A stretch of DNA of 8,467 nt from Oscillospiraceae bacterium (GCA_900757485.1 CAAEOA010000030.1:1-8467), one strand, 5' to 3'; numbered from the stretch's first letter, positions 1 to 7,440 are shown. A program made the numbers and translations. The notes: generated by a model from the sequence alone, not told the origin.

Positions 1-2025
1 AGTTCGGCAAAACATCATCGGCCAAGTTTGGTTTTCCGGCAAACCGTATGTTTTACTTTGGTAACGAAACGGAACAAGCGCGCTTTCCATAAACCTGCCC
101 GCGATATTTTTATAATCGGAAAAATCCGACAAATCAAGGACTGCATTTCTCAATGCATAATCTACGGGAATGTTTTGCGCATTGCTTAAAGCCACATCAG
201 GTCCGCGCCCGGACAGTGTGGACGGCAGCAAGGCAGTCGGCGCAACCAATTTAACGGTTACCGGAATGTTAGTCTGTTTACGAAACGAGTTATCACTTAG
301 ATTGCTGATAATTCGCCACTGATCCCGACCGGTCGGAACCCATACTTCTAAAGGCTCTCCGCCCTCCTGCGTCTGAACGGTGTTATAATCTACAACAAAA
401 GAGTTAAAGAAAAGCTGCGTATTAAACCACAGTCCCTCCAAAAAGTTACTGTCCGCTTCGGGCAGCTCAGCCCGTTCACCGCTCAACACGATATAGTCCA
501 GCAAAAGCGGCTGGTTGGAAATTTTATAAATCCAATCGCCCAAAGAACTGATATTACTCTTAAAGGTCGTAAATTGTTTGGCAATTTCATAAGGTTTCAG
601 CAACATTTTATCCAGCTGAAAATACATCGTTTCCAGCATGGAGAGCATCTCGCCTTTTTCTCCAGTCAGTTTTTGCAGCTTCCGAGCAGTATCCTTCAGC
701 AAATCAGACTGCTGCTTCATATTCTCCATAACTTCCGGAATAATATGTTCGAAATCATAGTCTCTGTAAATGTCAGGAGAACTGCCGGTAATCGACAGGA
801 TGCTGCGATATATCGTGTTCAATTCAGTCAATGAGGAGCTGACTTGCTCCACCACTTCATAAAGTTCTCCTAACACCACCCGCATCCGAATGGTGTGTTT
901 TCCCTTTTCTAAATAAAAAAGATAGGGATCGCCTTCTTCATCACTCAGCGTCTGCATCTGCCATTTATTATCATACGAAAAACGAAGATGACTTGCCTCT
1001 GCAAAAGGAACTTCGCCGTCGATCTGGAGTTCCCGGCTTACAAACACTCCTCGCAGCGAATCCTGCAAATAACGAAACGACAACTGATACAGACCGCTTT
1101 CCGCAACATCTGCCATCCAAGAAATCCATGATCCTACGCTTTGCCAATGAGTGCTTCCGATTGTATTTAATAAAAGCGCTTTTGTGCTTTGCGGGCTGGT
1201 TTTACCTGATGTTCTATCAAACAGCGGATAAATGGAATAATCGGATTTACCACTGCAATATTCTGCTTCTATTGTGAGATTGGCGTCCGCAATCTCCTGA
1301 TAACCGCTTTTCTGATATTCTTCTTTCTTTTCTGCGTATGTAGGAAGTTTTTGGTAGCCCGATATAGTAATTTGGTCAACAACAAGCAATTCTTTAATGG
1401 CTTCCAAAGTTAGCGAGTGTTCTCCCGCTTCCAAATAAAACTGATAATCCTCCCCGTTATCACAACTCAGCGTCTGCGTTTCCAACCGATCTGCTGCATT
1501 CGAGGAAGGACGCAAATGATTGCCAGAGGCATCTGCCTCAAATCCATCGTCAACAACATCTTCCCAGTAACGAAAAAAAGTTATTTCCGCTAATTCATCA
1601 AACAACAAATTTCCATCTATCAGCATCGTCCGCTGAGCGCTGCTCTTTTTGGCTGCCTCTGTGGTTACCGTAAATGAAATGGTATAAATACCGGAAGTTT
1701 GAACGTGAAAGCTCCATTCTGTTTTTGAACCCTCTTGCGTACGAAGAGCATAACCGGCACTGAAACGGGAATTCTGTATTGTTTCTGTTTCTCCGGATAA
1801 TATTTCCCCGGATTCCCCCTCAAGCTCGATAACATCTGCCCCATTCGGCTTTTCCTCCAGTCCGGACAGATATTGTAAGTATCCTTGATCGAACCCGGCT
1901 TCTGTTTGCTCGTTTTGCACCGCTCCCGCCTGTTCTGCACAAACCAAAACAATAAAAGGCGACAAAATGCAGGAAAACAAAAATGACAAAATCAAAGACA
2001 AGGAGAGCGTCCGTCCTTTGTTCAT
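1..2025 (-). CDS. Large ABC-importer solute-binding protein with two N-terminal carbohydrate-binding-like modules (3' end missing)
   Basis: The frame is open for 675 codons from ATG 2025-2023 to the left edge, so the C-terminus is missing. An in-frame stop lies seven codons upstream, which makes this the only ATG start; the AAAGGA ribosome site is rather far away (13 nt). Residues 1-35 form a signal peptide with a type I cleavage motif A33-G-A35 and no good lipobox. Two related beta-rich modules follow (about 65-208 and 249-388), sharing an SG-Y-SF strand, an IDG motif and a closing YLE-G-H motif. A helical segment (about 389-500) comes next, and from about 556 the SBP domain starts (EVWVPTGRDQ, GRGPDVAL, YALRNAVLDL, TYGLPE). 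This order matches long SBPs that I know from Paenibacillus and Clostridia, which usually sit beside LplB/LplC-type sugar permeases. I infer that it binds an oligosaccharide outside the membrane; the substrate is unknown. It is the third leftward gene, 185 nt after the previous one. Confidence 0.85.
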   Translation of the reverse strand, partial: MNKGRTLSLSLILSFLFSCILSPFIVLVCAEQAGAVQNEQTEAGFDQGYLQYLSGLEEKPNGADVIELEGESGEILSGETETIQNSRFSAGYALRTQEGSKTEWSFHVQTSGIYTISFTVTTEAAKKSSAQRTMLIDGNLLFDELAEITFFRYWEDVVDDGFEADASGNHLRPSSNAADRLETQTLSCDNGEDYQFYLEAGEHSLTLEAIKELLVVDQITISGYQKLPTYAEKKEEYQKSGYQEIADANLTIEAEYCSGKSDYSIYPLFDRTSGKTSPQSTKALLLNTIGSTHWQSVGSWISWMADVAESGLYQLSFRYLQDSLRGVFVSRELQIDGEVPFAEASHLRFSYDNKWQMQTLSDEEGDPYLFYLEKGKHTIRMRVVLGELYEVVEQVSSSLTELNTIYRSILSITGSSPDIYRDYDFEHIIPEVMENMKQQSDLLKDTARKLQKLTGEKGEMLSMLETMYFQLDKMLLKPYEIAKQFTTFKSNISSLGDWIYKISNQPLLLDYIVLSGERAELPEADSNFLEGLWFNTQLFFNSFVVDYNTVQTQEGGEPLEVWVPTGRDQWRIISNLSDNSFRKQTNIPVTVKLVAPTALLPSTLSGRGPDVALSNAQNIPVDYALRNAVLDLSDFSDYKNIAGRFMESALVPFRYQSKTYGLPENQTWPMMFCRT

Positions 2026-2097
2026 AATCGATGACCATTCCTTTCATGGAGCTTATAGTATGGTTTTCTTAATTTATTATAATCTCTGGATATACTT

Positions 2098-2122
2098 GGG
2101 AGAGGGGGATTTCCCCTCTCCC
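2098..2122 (-). terminator. Intercistronic stem-loop after the SBP lipoprotein gene
   Basis: A perfect 10-bp inverted repeat, GGGAGAGGGG and CCCCTCTCCC, encloses a 5-nt loop. It lies about 90 nt after the stop of the SBP gene and 73 nt before the start of the next leftward gene. Neither flank has a T-tract, so an ordinary intrinsic terminator is doubtful. A 3'-end-protecting or processing hairpin inside an operon is just as possible, and would allow the SBP message to be more abundant than the downstream genes. Confidence 0.6.
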
Positions 2123-2210
2123 TAAGCGTTATCGAATTTATCGACACGCTCATGTATCTTCCCTGTTTTCTGTTAGATTTTCTCTTGTTTTTTCTTAAAT
2201 CATAAAACTT

Positions 2211-3806
2211 TTATTTTTGTCCGTAAAAAGAGTCAATTACTTTTTGCGATGGATTTTTAATGGAAGCAACCACACCTGAAATATCTTCTTGGGGAGTAGC
2301 ACACGCATTCAAAATCGGCTGTATTGTTGTTTTAACAAAATTGCTGGTATTGTTAAACTCGTGAATCGATATTGTTGCACGGTCAAAAGCCGCTGTCAGG
2401 GTATTTACGGACAAGGTATCGCCTTCATCAAAACAAAGGTCAACCTTATTCTGTACATTCGTCGGAAGTGCTTTATAAGCTTGAAATGCCAATGCTTCCA
2501 ATATGACACTGGTTTTCTCCAGCTCTTTATTGCAGTTCGGTATCATTGCACAGGGTACATTATGGTCAATTAATCCGCGGTAGTCCGTTTGTCCGGGACC
2601 GATCGGCATGGGAATAAGTCCCATATCTCCTTTTTCACGAATGATTTCGGTCAATTCATCAGGACGGTAAGCATAAAACAAAGTTTTTCCTTGTGCAAAT
2701 ACCGACATTTGCACAGCATTGTTTTCTTCGGGATAACGAAGCTTTGCATTTGGTGTCAAAATAGTATTCAGCTTTTCCATTGCTGAAATTGCTTTATCGT
2801 TATTTAATCCGTATACCATTTTTCCGTTGACTTTATCAACGATATTGGCACCTGCTGTTTCAAGCATTGCATAAATAAAATCGGTACGAGGAGCGCAATA
2901 TCCCCAGCGGTCATTCTTATCATATTTTCCGTCGCCGTTGAGATCCTTCAATGCCTTTTGGGAATACTGAGTAAAGGCATCCCAAGTCCATTTTTTCTCA
3001 TTTACAAGTTTTTCCATTGCCGACTCAGTCAATCCGATCTCTTTGGCAATTTTCTTATTGTAAGCCATGAGCCATGTGTTTAAGCTATAGTTGTTAAATT
3101 CGGTCATCGCCAAATAGGTTTTCCCATTGATTGTCGAAGCCTCTGTTACAGATTTATTCCACCACGGCGCAGTTAAGTCAACATATTTTAATTTATCATA
3201 ACTGTTTAATAACTTTCCTGCCATAAAATTCCCGCATTCCCAGGCGGACGCCATAATGACATGAGGAACAGAGTTGGAAGCTCCGCTTAAAATAAGAGCT
3301 GTAAACTTTTCAGCAGCCTTTGTGGAATCGTAATAAACCGGTTGAATCGTACAGTTAAATCTTGCTTCAATCTCATCAACATATTTCCATCGAGCTTTTT
3401 CTCCGGCAGAAGGGTTTTTAGAGTTTTTACCGTTTGTAAACAACGATTTACTGGTAGTCCCAACTCTCAGTACAAATTTATTCATATTGACTTTTGGAAG
3501 ATTATCCGTTGTGTATTTTTCCACTTCATCCAATTTTGAAGTACTTGAGGTTCCATTTGGTTTGGCAGCTTCAACTTTGCTCGATGTAGTAGTTGCCTGC
3601 TTACTGCTGTCAACAACCTCAGATATTTCGGAATTATTACTGGAAGTAAGCTCTGTCGAGTCTATATTTTCCGTTTCCGAGGAAATATCAGATACCGCAT
3701 TTGATTCTGCGGAGGAGGAATTATCTTTTGAATGGCAACCCGTTAATCCGACAGCCACGGTCATAATCAATGCCAACATACCGGAAACCAATCGTTTCTT
3801 AGTCAT
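2211..3806 (-). CDS. Sugar ABC transporter substrate-binding lipoprotein (family 1-type SBP)
   Basis: A 531-residue lipoprotein. I place the start at ATG 3806-3804 because AAGGGA lies 7 nt upstream and the product then begins with a normal signal peptide; a longer reading from TTG at 3851 would add 15 unlikely residues. The lipobox L21-T-G-C24 predicts lipidation of Cys24 and attachment to the outer face of the membrane. Residues 25-95 are a Ser/Thr/Asn/Glu-rich spacer. The binding domain (about 108-531) has typical family 1 SBP features: KWTWDAFTQ at 273-281, an EF-hand-like loop DLNGDGKYDKND at 288-299 followed by RWGY, the QMSVFAQGKTLF segment at 366-377, and GLIPMPIGPGQ at 396-406. This is the LplA/YtcQ-like type that feeds oligosaccharides to two-permease ABC importers. 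The ligand cannot be told from sequence. It sits between the multi-module surface protein and a second, larger SBP, so the cluster has two binding proteins. Confidence 0.92.
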   Translation of the reverse strand: MTKKRLVSGMLALIMTVAVGLTGCHSKDNSSSAESNAVSDISSETENIDSTELTSSNNSEISEVVDSSKQATTTSSKVEAAKPNGTSSTSKLDEVEKYTTDNLPKVNMNKFVLRVGTTSKSLFTNGKNSKNPSAGEKARWKYVDEIEARFNCTIQPVYYDSTKAAEKFTALILSGASNSVPHVIMASAWECGNFMAGKLLNSYDKLKYVDLTAPWWNKSVTEASTINGKTYLAMTEFNNYSLNTWLMAYNKKIAKEIGLTESAMEKLVNEKKWTWDAFTQYSQKALKDLNGDGKYDKNDRWGYCAPRTDFIYAMLETAGANIVDKVNGKMVYGLNNDKAISAMEKLNTILTPNAKLRYPEENNAVQMSVFAQGKTLFYAYRPDELTEIIREKGDMGLIPMPIGPGQTDYRGLIDHNVPCAMIPNCNKELEKTSVILEALAFQAYKALPTNVQNKVDLCFDEGDTLSVNTLTAAFDRATISIHEFNNTSNFVKTTIQPILNACATPQEDISGVVASIKNPSQKVIDSFYGQK

Positions 3807-3813
3807 AATACAA

Positions 3814-3819
3814 TCCCTT
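3814..3819 (-). promoter_or_regulatory. Ribosome binding site of the SBP lipoprotein gene
   Basis: AAGGGA on the minus strand, 7 nt before ATG 3806-3804. It decides the start in favour of this ATG over the TTG at 3851. Confidence 0.8.
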
Positions 3820-3901
3820 ACTTTCTTAAAAATAAATATCTGCTGAAACAATCAAGATATTTACTCAAAATATAAAACATAAACCACTTTGTTTATTGGA
3901 A

Positions 3902-3934
3902 AGGCATATTCGACCGTTTCAGTCGAATGTGCCT
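3902..3934 (-). terminator. Stem-loop after the multi-module surface protein gene
   Basis: A 13-bp inverted repeat, AGGCATATTCGAC and GTCGAATGTGCCT, encloses a 7-nt loop. One position is imperfect: an A-C mismatch in the leftward transcript and a G-U pair on the plus strand. It begins 9 nt after the stop of the 1029-residue gene. The leftward flank reads only TTTCC, so termination may be partial. It lies 95 nt before the SBP start and could separate expression of the two genes. Confidence 0.6.
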
Positions 3935-3943
3935 CTCATCATT

Positions 3944-6900
3944 TTACTGCTTCACTTTTTTCATACAAACAGCTATTCCAATTCCCGCAACGGTAAACAT
4001 CAGTATTGCAATCACCAAAGGCAGTTCCCGTACCCCGGTATCCTCGGGCTCGTCAATATCAGATGGAGTACTGACGTCATCGTCAATGTCTAAGTCTTCA
4101 TTTCCATTGCCGTCTTCAGCGCTGTCTCCCAACCTTACATCATCTAACTTTATAATCGTTTCCTGACCGTTTCCATTTCCGAGCATGAAAATACGGAAGT
4201 GGCGAATGTGTTCGAGATCAATATTCTGCATTTTAGATTCATATGCCAACAATGGAATATGGACCTCATTCCAGCCGTTTAATGTTAATTGGTCCAAGAA
4301 ATCAACTTGAAGTTCATCGGAAGCGTCTTGACCAAGCGAAGATAATTCGATCGCTGCTTGTTGAACCAAACTAATATCGTTTACATAAATCTTAAATGAA
4401 ATGTAGTTAGTATAAATACTATTAATTGCAAAATTTAATTTGCCTTTATTGGCAACATATTTCATAATTGTGCCTTGAGCCGTGTTGGGATTGGTGAATT
4501 TCAGGCTTGCGCTGCCTTCCTTTACATCAGTTGTATCTAACGCCACAGACGCATCATAGGTGTATTTATCTTTATTTATGACATCACAGCTATCATTCAA
4601 TCCTTTTTCGGGCGTTTGTTCCATATCAAGTTCCACTTTAACAACACTGATATCATCAATTTTTACGTTAACCGGCGTTTGCGACTCATTTCCCAGACAA
4701 AAAATTCTCCACCTACGGATATTTTCTTTGTCAAATTTGCCGATAGCAGCAGTCGACTTTCCTAAAGGTGCAATAATATAATTCCATCCTTTATTTTTAA
4801 TCTGCGCGGTAAGATTCCATTCCCACTCATCTTTGTCCGTATCTGAAGAATCAGAACTCAGCTCAAGTGCAAGCCGGTTAACCGCCAATGGATTATCACA
4901 GTAAAACCAGAAAGCGAAGTAACGGTTATCGTAATCTTCAATCTGATAAGACGGAACCGAGTCACTCGGCGTATTTAAAGGCGTGTTGATATGAAGCAGC
5001 AATTTTCCTGAAGTAACCTTATCATAAGTATATGACAAGCTCCCCGCGCCCTCTTTTTTGTCTGCTGTATCAACCTGGAGAGCCTGTGAAGTATCATCGC
5101 CTTCTGAAAAACCGTAGTCATATTTGGCGTTATCTATCACATCGCAGTTATAATTTAATCCGGAATCCACCTTTTCATAAACGATTTCGCTTCCGGATTC
5201 CTCAAGTTCGCCAACCTTTACGAATTTAGCAGAAGCAAATGCAAAAGAATAAGAATCTTCTTGATTGTTAAAGTTTCTGTGGTCATGGATTGAAACCGCA
5301 TTAATAACAAAAGCCGGTATATTTGCACCCATTTCCTGCACATCTTTGATAACATGGTTCCAACCGGTTTGGAGGGTCTGTTTGCCCTCTTTTGTACTGT
5401 CAATATCCTCCATGCCGTTAAACTGCCATACCCAACCTTCTATCCAGCTTCCATTTGTCGGGTTCACCGGCAGATTGTTTGCATAAAAGCGGAAGACAAA
5501 ATTTCCTACCTTAGTGGCATCTTCAATCCATACCCATGCATCAAATTGATACAAATCGCCGGATTTTCGATTCTTATCCACAAAGTTAGAAACATCAACA
5601 TTCAGATTTTCAACCGCAATGCCTGTTCTTGCTGTGTTATCTATGGTAGCATAATACGCATTTCCGGCAGGCGCCTTTTCCGCTCCGGCTATCAACTCGC
5701 TGTTATTTTTCACAGCAACACTTGCCGGAGCATTTTTATTGGTCTGCGTCAGTATGATACTATCGTCGGAAGTAATCAAATCCATATCCGAGCCGCTATT
5801 TGCGAATTCAAGAGTAACCGAAGCAACAGCAATTTTAACATCCTCGGTTGTACCCGTTGTATGATTGTAAATAACAATATATTTGAGCTGCTTATTCTGA
5901 ATATTACGAGCATCTAACACAATGTGATTCCAGCCAGTCTGTAACTTCTGCGTTCCGCTCACCAATGTGTTGATGTCATTATTTAGGGCTCTATTACCGT
6001 TGGCAATCTCACCACCCACATAACCGCCGTTTGCATGTGCAACCGGTTCTCCGGAATAAAGACGCATACAAAGAATCATATTCGCCAATGATGCATCTTC
6101 AACCCAAATCCACGCACTCAGTGTTTTACTTGCACCGGTATTTACGTCAATAGTCTTACGAATACCTGCCTGTTTTCCTTTCGGTATCGTCAAGGAAACA
6201 GCATTTCCGATTGTCGGTGCTCCGGTTTCACCCCCGGTTAATGTACCGCTTTGTACCGAAGAAATAGCTACACTCGCATCGGCAGCAGGATTCACCTGTG
6301 TCAATTCGGTTGCTGTTTCATTTCCGGAAATAAAGGTATAATCATTCTGCTCACTTGCAACTTTTTTCAAAGACACAGAAGCAACAGCAGCATCATATCC
6401 GCCTGCTCCGCCATGATTATAAATCGCAATGTATTTCAATGCGGTCGCAGTCACACCGGTAATCGGAGCAGTGATATGATTCCAACCATTTGCAAGTTTA
6501 GCGCCATCTGCAGAAGAAGTTAAGGAATCCAAATCCATTCCGCTGTTCCATTGATAAATCTGACCTCCGATTTTATCCTGATTTCCATCTGCAACCGGCG
6601 CTTTATCAAAGAGCCGAATCACAAACGGATTTGCTTTGGAAACGTCTGAAACCCAAACCCAAGCATCCAATATGTACTGTTCTCCATTGCTAATCGGAGT
6701 AATATCCAATCCATCTTCACCAAAAGCTTTTAAGATGCCGGACTTGCCTTCGGTAGACAGAGTCATGTAAATAGATGTACCTGTCGGTGCGCCGGTCGTT
6801 CCCCCGGTAAGCACCGCATTTGCTTTAGAAGACAACGTAACAGTCCGCGTTTCGTTAACTTGTTCAAATGACAATCCTGTTTTCTGCTCAGAATCAACAA

Positions 6901-7033
6901 GGACATATTCCCCGCTTTCGGACGTTGTCGAATCGTTCGCAGCAAAACTGTTCAAAGTTGAAACTGCCGTACAAGCAATCAAAGACAATGACAGCAAAGC
7001 AGACAGAAGCGATTTTCCGTGAAAAACTTTCAT
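3944..7033 (-). CDS. Five-module carbohydrate-binding-like surface protein with C-terminal anchor
   Basis: A 1029-residue exported protein with no catalytic domain that I can recognise. The start is ATG 7033-7031, set by GGGAGG 7 nt upstream; a reading from TTG 7048 would run through that ribosome site. The signal peptide is ambiguous: L-I-A-C21 resembles a lipobox, yet cleavage near SFA-A at 29-32 is also plausible. Three A modules (about 41-225, 231-410, 413-607) share DAWVWV or SAWIWV, L-x-x-GWNH and a YNH/HDH motif. Two B modules (about 624-800 and 810-970) share GLN-x-x-CDVI, GWN, ENIRRWRIF or EHIRHFRIF, LGN and a final KIDDI or KLDDV. These patterns suggest beta-sandwich carbohydrate-binding modules, but I cannot assign a CBM family. 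An acidic spacer (971-998) precedes DTG, a hydrophobic segment (1004-1023) and the basic tail KKVKQ, a membrane or sortase-like anchor. First gene of the leftward cluster; I infer a glycan-capturing scaffold. Confidence 0.88.
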   Translation of the reverse strand: MKVFHGKSLLSALLSLSLIACTAVSTLNSFAANDSTTSESGEYVLVDSEQKTGLSFEQVNETRTVTLSSKANAVLTGGTTGAPTGTSIYMTLSTEGKSGILKAFGEDGLDITPISNGEQYILDAWVWVSDVSKANPFVIRLFDKAPVADGNQDKIGGQIYQWNSGMDLDSLTSSADGAKLANGWNHITAPITGVTATALKYIAIYNHGGAGGYDAAVASVSLKKVASEQNDYTFISGNETATELTQVNPAADASVAISSVQSGTLTGGETGAPTIGNAVSLTIPKGKQAGIRKTIDVNTGASKTLSAWIWVEDASLANMILCMRLYSGEPVAHANGGYVGGEIANGNRALNNDINTLVSGTQKLQTGWNHIVLDARNIQNKQLKYIVIYNHTTGTTEDVKIAVASVTLEFANSGSDMDLITSDDSIILTQTNKNAPASVAVKNNSELIAGAEKAPAGNAYYATIDNTARTGIAVENLNVDVSNFVDKNRKSGDLYQFDAWVWIEDATKVGNFVFRFYANNLPVNPTNGSWIEGWVWQFNGMEDIDSTKEGKQTLQTGWNHVIKDVQEMGANIPAFVINAVSIHDHRNFNNQEDSYSFAFASAKFVKVGELEESGSEIVYEKVDSGLNYNCDVIDNAKYDYGFSEGDDTSQALQVDTADKKEGAGSLSYTYDKVTSGKLLLHINTPLNTPSDSVPSYQIEDYDNRYFAFWFYCDNPLAVNRLALELSSDSSDTDKDEWEWNLTAQIKNKGWNYIIAPLGKSTAAIGKFDKENIRRWRIFCLGNESQTPVNVKIDDISVVKVELDMEQTPEKGLNDSCDVINKDKYTYDASVALDTTDVKEGSASLKFTNPNTAQGTIMKYVANKGKLNFAINSIYTNYISFKIYVNDISLVQQAAIELSSLGQDASDELQVDFLDQLTLNGWNEVHIPLLAYESKMQNIDLEHIRHFRIFMLGNGNGQETIIKLDDVRLGDSAEDGNGNEDLDIDDDVSTPSDIDEPEDTGVRELPLVIAILMFTVAGIGIAVCMKKVKQ

Positions 7034-7040
7034 AATCAAA

Positions 7041-7046
7041 CCTCCC
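7041..7046 (-). promoter_or_regulatory. Strong ribosome binding site of the multi-module surface protein gene
   Basis: GGGAGG on the minus strand with 7 nt to ATG 7033-7031. It is the best Shine-Dalgarno site in the window and fixes the start. Confidence 0.85.
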
Positions 7047-7073
7047 AAAATTTTTTCATTATGCCTTTACCGT

Positions 7074-7085
7074 AAATGCGCATTT
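7074..7085. promoter_or_regulatory. 12-bp palindrome in the leader of the surface protein gene
   Basis: AAATGCGCATTT is a perfect palindrome in the untranslated leader, 6 bp from the AAATGTATTACATTT dyad and sharing its AAATG...CATTT arms with a shorter centre. It may be a second operator or chance in AT-rich DNA. Confidence 0.3.
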
Positions 7086-7091
7086 GAATAT

Positions 7092-7106
7092 AAATGTATT
7101 ACATTT
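7092..7106. promoter_or_regulatory. Putative operator (dyad TGTATTACA) of the leftward promoter
   Basis: AAATGTATTACATTT is a 6-3-6 inverted repeat. It lies about 12-26 nt downstream of the predicted leftward start site, where a bound repressor would block the polymerase. The same nine central bases recur just downstream of the rightward promoter (7379-7387). Confidence 0.5.
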
Positions 7107-7124
7107 TATTCATTGCTTAGTTAC

Positions 7125-7153
7125 AATATATCACAAAGTATCAAATCTGTCAA
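7125..7153 (-). promoter_or_regulatory. Sigma-A promoter of the leftward cluster
   Basis: On the minus strand, a perfect -35 TTGACA (7153-7148), a 17-bp spacer and a -10 TATATT (7130-7125) preceded by TGA, an extended -10. The predicted start site is near 7118, giving a leader of about 85 nt. It is the strongest promoter match in the window. Confidence 0.8.
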
Positions 7154-7327
7154 TATTTTTTCGCGTTAATAAAAATTTTTACTTATATCTATCTTATTTT
7201 TTACTTATTCTTTACCTTTACATATATTATGTATGATTTTTAAAATATGTCGCTAATTCTACAAATAGTTTTTGCTATAACTCTTATACAATGCTCTATA
7301 TAAACAATAATTTAAAAAAATTTCCTC
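7154..7327. other. AT-rich spacer between divergent promoters, with an 11-bp direct repeat
   Basis: No gene is visible in the whole 407-bp gap 7034-7440. This central part is very AT-rich and has no convincing reading frame or RNA. TTTTTACTTAT occurs twice (7176-7186 and 7198-7208), 22 bp apart or about two helical turns, upstream of the leftward -35. That geometry would suit an AraC-type activator, but in T-rich DNA it may be chance. Confidence 0.4.
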
Positions 7328-7356
7328 TTGTATTCTATAATTTATTGTGATATAAT
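7328..7356 (+). promoter_or_regulatory. Sigma-A promoter of the beta-helix lipoprotein gene
   Basis: A -35 TTGTAT (7328-7333), a 17-bp spacer and a perfect -10 TATAAT (7351-7356) preceded by TGA, an extended -10. Transcription should start near 7363, giving a leader of about 78 nt. Confidence 0.8.
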
Positions 7357-7361
7357 GAAAA

Positions 7362-7400
7362 AGCAAAACAATTTAAATTGTATTACAATATTGTTTTGCT
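7362..7400 (+). promoter_or_regulatory. Nested palindromes / leader hairpin with a TGTATTACA operator
   Basis: AGCAAAACAAT (7362-7372) pairs perfectly with ATTGTTTTGCT (7390-7400). Inside, ATTGT (7377-7381) pairs with ACAAT (7385-7389), leaving a 4-nt bulge and a 3-nt loop. Read as DNA sites, the stretch contains the 14-bp palindrome ACAATTTAAATTGT (7368-7381), ACAATATTGT (7385-7394) and the dyad TGTATTACA (7379-7387). It begins at the predicted start site, so it could act as a repressor operator, an RNA hairpin, or both. A T-rich run follows (7401-7419), but the AT-rich stem would be a weak terminator. Confidence 0.55.
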
Positions 7401-7440
7401 CTTAATTTGTATTTTATTAAAGAAAGAAGGGCTTAATAAA

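Noticed and set aside
1820..2047. A minus-strand reading frame from ATG 2047 overlapping the start of the large SBP gene
   Set aside because: It is out of frame with the 675-codon gene and ends after 75 codons; its sequence is the frame-shifted signal-peptide region.
2076..2081. A perfect TATAAT on the minus strand about 50 nt before the large SBP gene
   Set aside because: No -35 hexamer is found at 16-18 bp spacing (that place is occupied by the GC-rich hairpin) and there is no extended -10, so I did not call a promoter.
3487..3846. A 119-codon plus-strand reading frame
   Set aside because: It is the antisense shadow of the SBP signal peptide and Ser-rich spacer.
3834..3862. Inverted repeat AAATATC / GATATTT with a 15-nt gap upstream of the SBP lipoprotein gene
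   Set aside because: Only 7 bp in AT-rich DNA, with no clear promoter beside it; chance is likely.
5354..5917. A 187-codon plus-strand reading frame
   Set aside because: It lies wholly antisense to the multi-module surface protein, whose repeats and motifs are convincing, and it resembles no protein I know.
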